A stretch of DNA of 64,000 nt, taken from the NCBI RefSeq assembly GCF_016086655.4, contig NC_052132.2, forward strand, positions 18,540,805 to 18,604,804, read 5' to 3'. Shown piece after piece: positions 60,348 through 64,000 of this stretch. The position numbers and the translations under genes were made by a program. Position 1 is the stretch's first letter; every line of letters begins with the position of its first letter. The notes under the pieces were generated by a model. The model did not search any database and was not told the origin of the DNA. It saw only the letters and a program-made list of their open reading frames with translations. Source of the stretch: Lepeophtheirus salmonis (taxonomy: Eukaryota; Arthropoda; Copepoda; Siphonostomatoida; Caligidae).

Positions 60348-61069
60348 TAATAAAAAAACTATCTTTTTAAAATTAGAATGGAATAATTGTTGAAATGTTT
60401 ATTTTGTCTTTTCTGTTTATTATTTAATAGGTTGGTGGGTATTAATACAAGCCTCTAAAACAGTGGAGGACCTCCACTTTGGAATTTCCTACACTGGTGA
60501 GAAATGTCAGAGTTGCTAAGTAGGGGGTGACCGGTCGTACAGAAGAAACACTTCCTTATCTTATCACTAAATAGAATTTCTAACAATTTTTACAAAATTT
60601 TCGAATAAATTTCAAATACAACCATTTACAGACGGTTTGAATAACGAAAATAACCTTTATATGAAGAATTGTAAGTCAATTTTTTGTAAAAGAGCCGGCA
60701 CAGTGTTTTCGATCATGGTTGAGATAAAAAAACATCGTCAAAACCGCCTGATTGACCTTGAATCTGATGTGTCTGTCCCGATTTCAAAATGTGAACCGAG
60801 TAATCAGCATGACTAGTCAGGGAAAAACAAATGCAAAAGTTTCATTAACCTGGATGAGACTAGTGTTGCATTGTTTGTATGTTTTTTATGTTTAAATTCT
60901 AAAATAAACAAAATGAATCTTTTCATATGTACTTTATTTATGTACATGTAATCCCTATTTGTTAAAAATATAATTTTGGTAACCAAAAATTAAGGCCTAT
61001 AAAATGGCACAAAATAAAAAGCATATATTTACCTAGTAAAGACTGCATGAGTTAAAATCAAATATGTGA
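60348..61069. other. Gene-free DNA
   Basis: AT-rich spacer; no supportable feature. Confidence 0.4.
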
Positions 61070-61575
61070 ATTTGAAATTTTATTTTTCAAAAAAAACTTC
61101 TTCCCTGTAAATAGCTATGAACTTTTGAAATTTTTTTCCAAAAATGTAATATTATTTTTTTAATTATTGAATTTTTTTCCAAAAAATTTTAATTTCAAAA
61201 AATAGGTTTGAATTTTGAAATTTTTTTTTTCCAAAAAAATTAATTTTTTGATAATAACTGTGGTGTTTTGATCTTTTTTTTTTTGTGAATAGCTATGCAA
61301 CAGATTTTTGAAATATTTTTTTCAACAAAATTAATATATTAAAAATTGATTTTTTTAAAATTTTTTTTAAATAAAATATTTATTTTCTCTGAATATCTTA
61401 GAATTTTTGATTTTTTTTCCAAAAAATTTAATAATTGAAGCTTAAATTTTGAATTTTTGTTCGAAAAAAATTATTTTCTACGAACAATTATAGATTTTTT
61501 AAAGTTTTTCTACAAAATTTAGTATTGTGTGAATAGTTATGGATTTTTGCAAAAAAAATCCAACCCCTGATCCAA
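61070..61575 (+). mobile_element. AT-rich CAGGGGCGTC-end element, copy 11 (body only)
   Basis: A T-rich body with the AATAGCTATG...TTTTTGAATTTTTTTCC units and an eroded end, AAATCCAACCCCTG, at about 61559-61572. No clean terminal repeats. Confidence 0.5.
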
Positions 61576-61704
61576 GAAAATGAAGATAGTACATCTTTAA
61601 TACATGACAGTAGCTCAGTATTTTCCTTGATCCTAATTATATTAGTTTTTTTATTCTTAAAAATGGTGGTTGCTTAGGTCTCCAAGATGACAGACCACAG
61701 ATAC
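61576..61704. other. Short spacer
   Basis: Spacer between two copies of the same element family; nothing is seen in it. Confidence 0.4.
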
Positions 61705-62161
61705 CAGGGGCGTCCACATGGGGGGGCTGGAGGGGCTGTGGCCCTCCCCGCCAAAAATTAAGGATTGTTTACTTTTTTATACGCAAAATAGGGGAATTTT
61801 TTTTTTTTTTTTAAATATTACTTTTCTTAAGAAAAATGTCCGTCAGGCAAATTATGCAGCAGAGCAAACAAATTTAATATATTTTTCGTAAATAGCTGTA
61901 GATTTTCGAAAAAATTTTCAAAAAAAAAATTAATAGTTTAAATTTTTTTCAAAAAATAATTAATATTTTAATTTTTTTTCTTATTTCATATTTGAAATAT
62001 TTTTTCAAAAAATTTGAATTTTTTTGTGAATAGCTATAATTTAATATTTGTTATTTTATTAAAAATCAGTGACTTTCGAAATTTTTTCAGAAATTTTATA
62101 TTTTTTTTTCCAAAAAATTTCAAAAATCGCCTCACTAAATACAATCCTGCGGACACTTCTG
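61705..62161 (+). mobile_element. AT-rich CAGGGGCGTC-end element, copy 12 (both ends)
   Basis: Left end CAGGGGCGTCCACATGGGGG with GGCTGGAGGGGCTGTGGCCC; right end ACAATCCTGCGGACACTTCT ending at about 62161, 457 bp. It shares GGCAAATTATGCAGCAGAGC with copy 7 (GGCAATTTACGCAGCAGAGC), a conserved internal marker. Confidence 0.7.
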
Positions 62162-62706
62162 CATACGTCATTTCTTCAAAGGTCAACAAGATTAATAAAT
62201 ACCTATTTTCAATAGGTCATTGAATTCCTATGGTCCACAATCTTACATTTCTTTTGTTCTTTTTGAAAGATCAAATAGAATGGATAAATCAATCAAGGCT
62301 TCCCTTCCCTGGCCAATACAAATCAACTTTCCTCCCAAGTGCTATCCATCACAATTAGAGGAATGCTTCCTATCTATGTACACATTATATCCTATTCGAA
62401 TATATTTCTTTATTAAGTTCAATCAGGGATGCATCAGTATAATCGTTTGATGACCTTAAATAAAGTTATTACAATATATTTTAATACATAAAAACGAACA
62501 TTTGTGAACGATATTTGGACAAGTGTGTTTTAATAACTTTTAAAAACAATAATACGTATAAAAAAATGAAGAGAGTTGATTACACATTCATGTCAATATT
62601 TTATACATGAAGGTTTAGTCCTCAGATATGAAATAGAACAATACTTATAGGAGGGTTATAATCACTTTGGCCATAACGTTTTTCTTTGTTAATTCATAAT
62701 AACAGA
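62162..62706. other. Gene-free DNA
   Basis: A 76-codon plus-strand frame (62220-62450) shows no domain I recognise. Otherwise spacer. Confidence 0.35.
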
Positions 62707-63302
62707 TTGGGAAAAAGTAATTTCGCATTTTACAATCATTCGATTTAAGACAATTAGGCCCTATTCTGTTTGATAACTTATTGCCAACGAGAATCCAACT
62801 TCATGTAGAAGCCCTTCCCTTTATTGGCAAAAAATTCGGAAACCAATTTTCACTGGCCCCTAATGTTACCAAATTTGTACGCTCAAGGGTGTTGTCCATA
62901 GAAAGGAACAGGTAAATGCCACTTGGTGTCATGTCTGGACTGTACATAATCCATTAGAACTTCTCATCCGAGCTCTTGGAGCTCAAAGATGTATGCAGTC
63001 TGGCGTTGTCTTGATAAAACAAGATTCCTCTCCTATTCACCCATGCTAGCCGCTTCTGTGCGATCACCAGCTTCAAACTGTGGAGTTGTTCACAGTAGAG
63101 GACAGAATTTGAGTCCTCCATACTTGACGTACGATAATTCATGACTGAACAGGCCAAGCGGAATATTGTTCAAAAAGTGTTTGTAGTATACACTTATAAC
63201 TTTACAATGGCTCGTCATATGATTCGATTTAAATAATAGTGAACAAGATATACTTAGTTAAAACAAAAGGCGCGGACAAAACGAAATTACTTTTTCCCCA
63301 AC
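62707..63302 (-). mobile_element. Mariner element with matching TIRs, truncated transposase
   Basis: The ends are inverted copies: TTGGGAAAAAGTAATTTCG at 62707 and CGAAATTACTTTTTCCCC ending at 63300-63302, similar to known mariner termini (AAAAGTAATTNCG). Minus-strand coding includes FYQDNARLHTSLSSKSSDEK (second-Asp block) and YSPDMTPSGIYLFLSMDN (third-Asp region, conserved Asp of the DYHLF-type block lost). It is 596 bp; the N-terminal half has been deleted. Confidence 0.82.
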
Positions 63303-64000
63303 TCAATATGTAAATATATGAGTAATTCAACACGAAATTCAAATATAAAAAGAAGGATTAACAAAAATTTACTTTTTTTTTTCTTCTTTCCAATATTTTA
63401 AATACAAACACCTTTGTCTATTGGGGTTCCACATACAATGTGATATCTTTATTGACTCTCTCAACCTATCTTCCAAAAGAAAAATTATATAGTTAGCTTG
63501 ACAATTATTTCCAACTACTACGAAATTATTATTTATGATTATCGGGGATTGTTCACGACTTAGCCAGAGTTAATTCAAACAACACCGGTAGGGCTTAGTG
63601 TTGTTTATATATATATTGGTTTGTAAACAAAGTGAAATAGAGTGGCGCCATCTGGCGAGAAAAATAATAGAACTGCCTTAATTATAATAGAGTCAAATTC
63701 AAATATGTAGAAGAAAAATACTCTTAAAGTCAACTTTCTCCCAGATATTAATTTTTTTAATCAATTAAATACTTTGTATAAATAAAATATGAAGTAAAAA
63801 ATCCATAATCAATCATAACTTTGGAACGAATTGAGATACACGGCACAATTTAATTTTAAATGGAGGTTTAAGCTCAACCGTTTGTCCATTCTAGTTTAAT
63901 ACATAAACTAATTTACATGGAAGAGACTCGCAGTCAAATGAACTTTTTCTTCCCCTTTTAGGTATGTGCATCATAAAAACTCATGAGAATGCAGAATTCC
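63303..64000. other. Gene-free DNA
   Basis: AT-rich spacer. A short palindrome-rich GTGGCGCCATCTGGCG at 63643-63658 is the only notable word. No gene is supported. Confidence 0.35.

Noticed and set aside
1..64000. CRISPR arrays, operons, bacterial ribosome binding sites
   Set aside because: The sequence is eukaryotic, with spliceosomal introns; direct repeats here are transposon arrays or microsatellites without spacer structure.
1..64000. LTR retrotransposons or LINEs
   Set aside because: No reverse transcriptase motif, long terminal repeat pair or zinc knuckle was seen; the only hint is the weak gag-like frame at 45338-45640.

Overview
This is about 64 kb of very AT-rich eukaryotic nuclear DNA. 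The genes have short spliceosomal introns, the metazoan orthologues are arthropod-like, there is a mitochondrial insert that reads correctly only in the invertebrate mitochondrial code, and Tc1/mariner and hAT debris is dense. The best guess is a parasitic caligid copepod such as a salmon louse. The gene structures are seen in the sequence; the taxon is inferred.

Gene-bearing part (about 9-27 kb). Five host genes are supported. (1) A two-exon GPI-anchored Ly6/three-finger protein, plus strand, 9058-9536. (2) CHMP2B, an ESCRT-III subunit, minus strand, three exons, complete at 213 aa. (3) COQ7, a ubiquinone-biosynthesis hydroxylase, plus strand, two exons with an apparent frameshift; it shares a 532-bp head-to-head promoter region with CHMP2B. 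(4) A complete nine-exon kinesin-5 (KIF11/Klp61F type), minus strand, 17876-27048, about 1078 aa including a C-terminal BimC box. (5) An intronless WDR37-type WD40 protein, plus strand, 23335-25134, lying wholly inside kinesin-5 intron 2. Kinesin-5 intron 3 also holds a 133-codon open frame with a transmembrane segment. It runs in phase into the first stalk exon and could be an alternative first exon giving a motorless, membrane-anchored stalk protein.

Flanks and the 27-64 kb part. I found no convincing host gene here. The DNA is built from layered mobile-element remains: one Tc1-like family with five copies, several other Tc1/mariner transposase relics at different stages of decay, a hAT relic with near-perfect 8-bp target duplications, two dispersed non-coding repeat families, and at least twelve copies of an AT-rich element with CAGGGGCGTC-type ends and an internal array of roughly 50-bp units. 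Several insertions are nested. A nuclear copy of mitochondrial nad3 (NUMT) lies at 15880-16240.

The host genes share no single pathway: membrane remodelling (CHMP2B), mitochondrial ubiquinone synthesis (COQ7), spindle mechanics (kinesin-5), a WD40 adaptor and a cell-surface protein. Their link is physical: shared promoters, convergent 3' ends and nesting.
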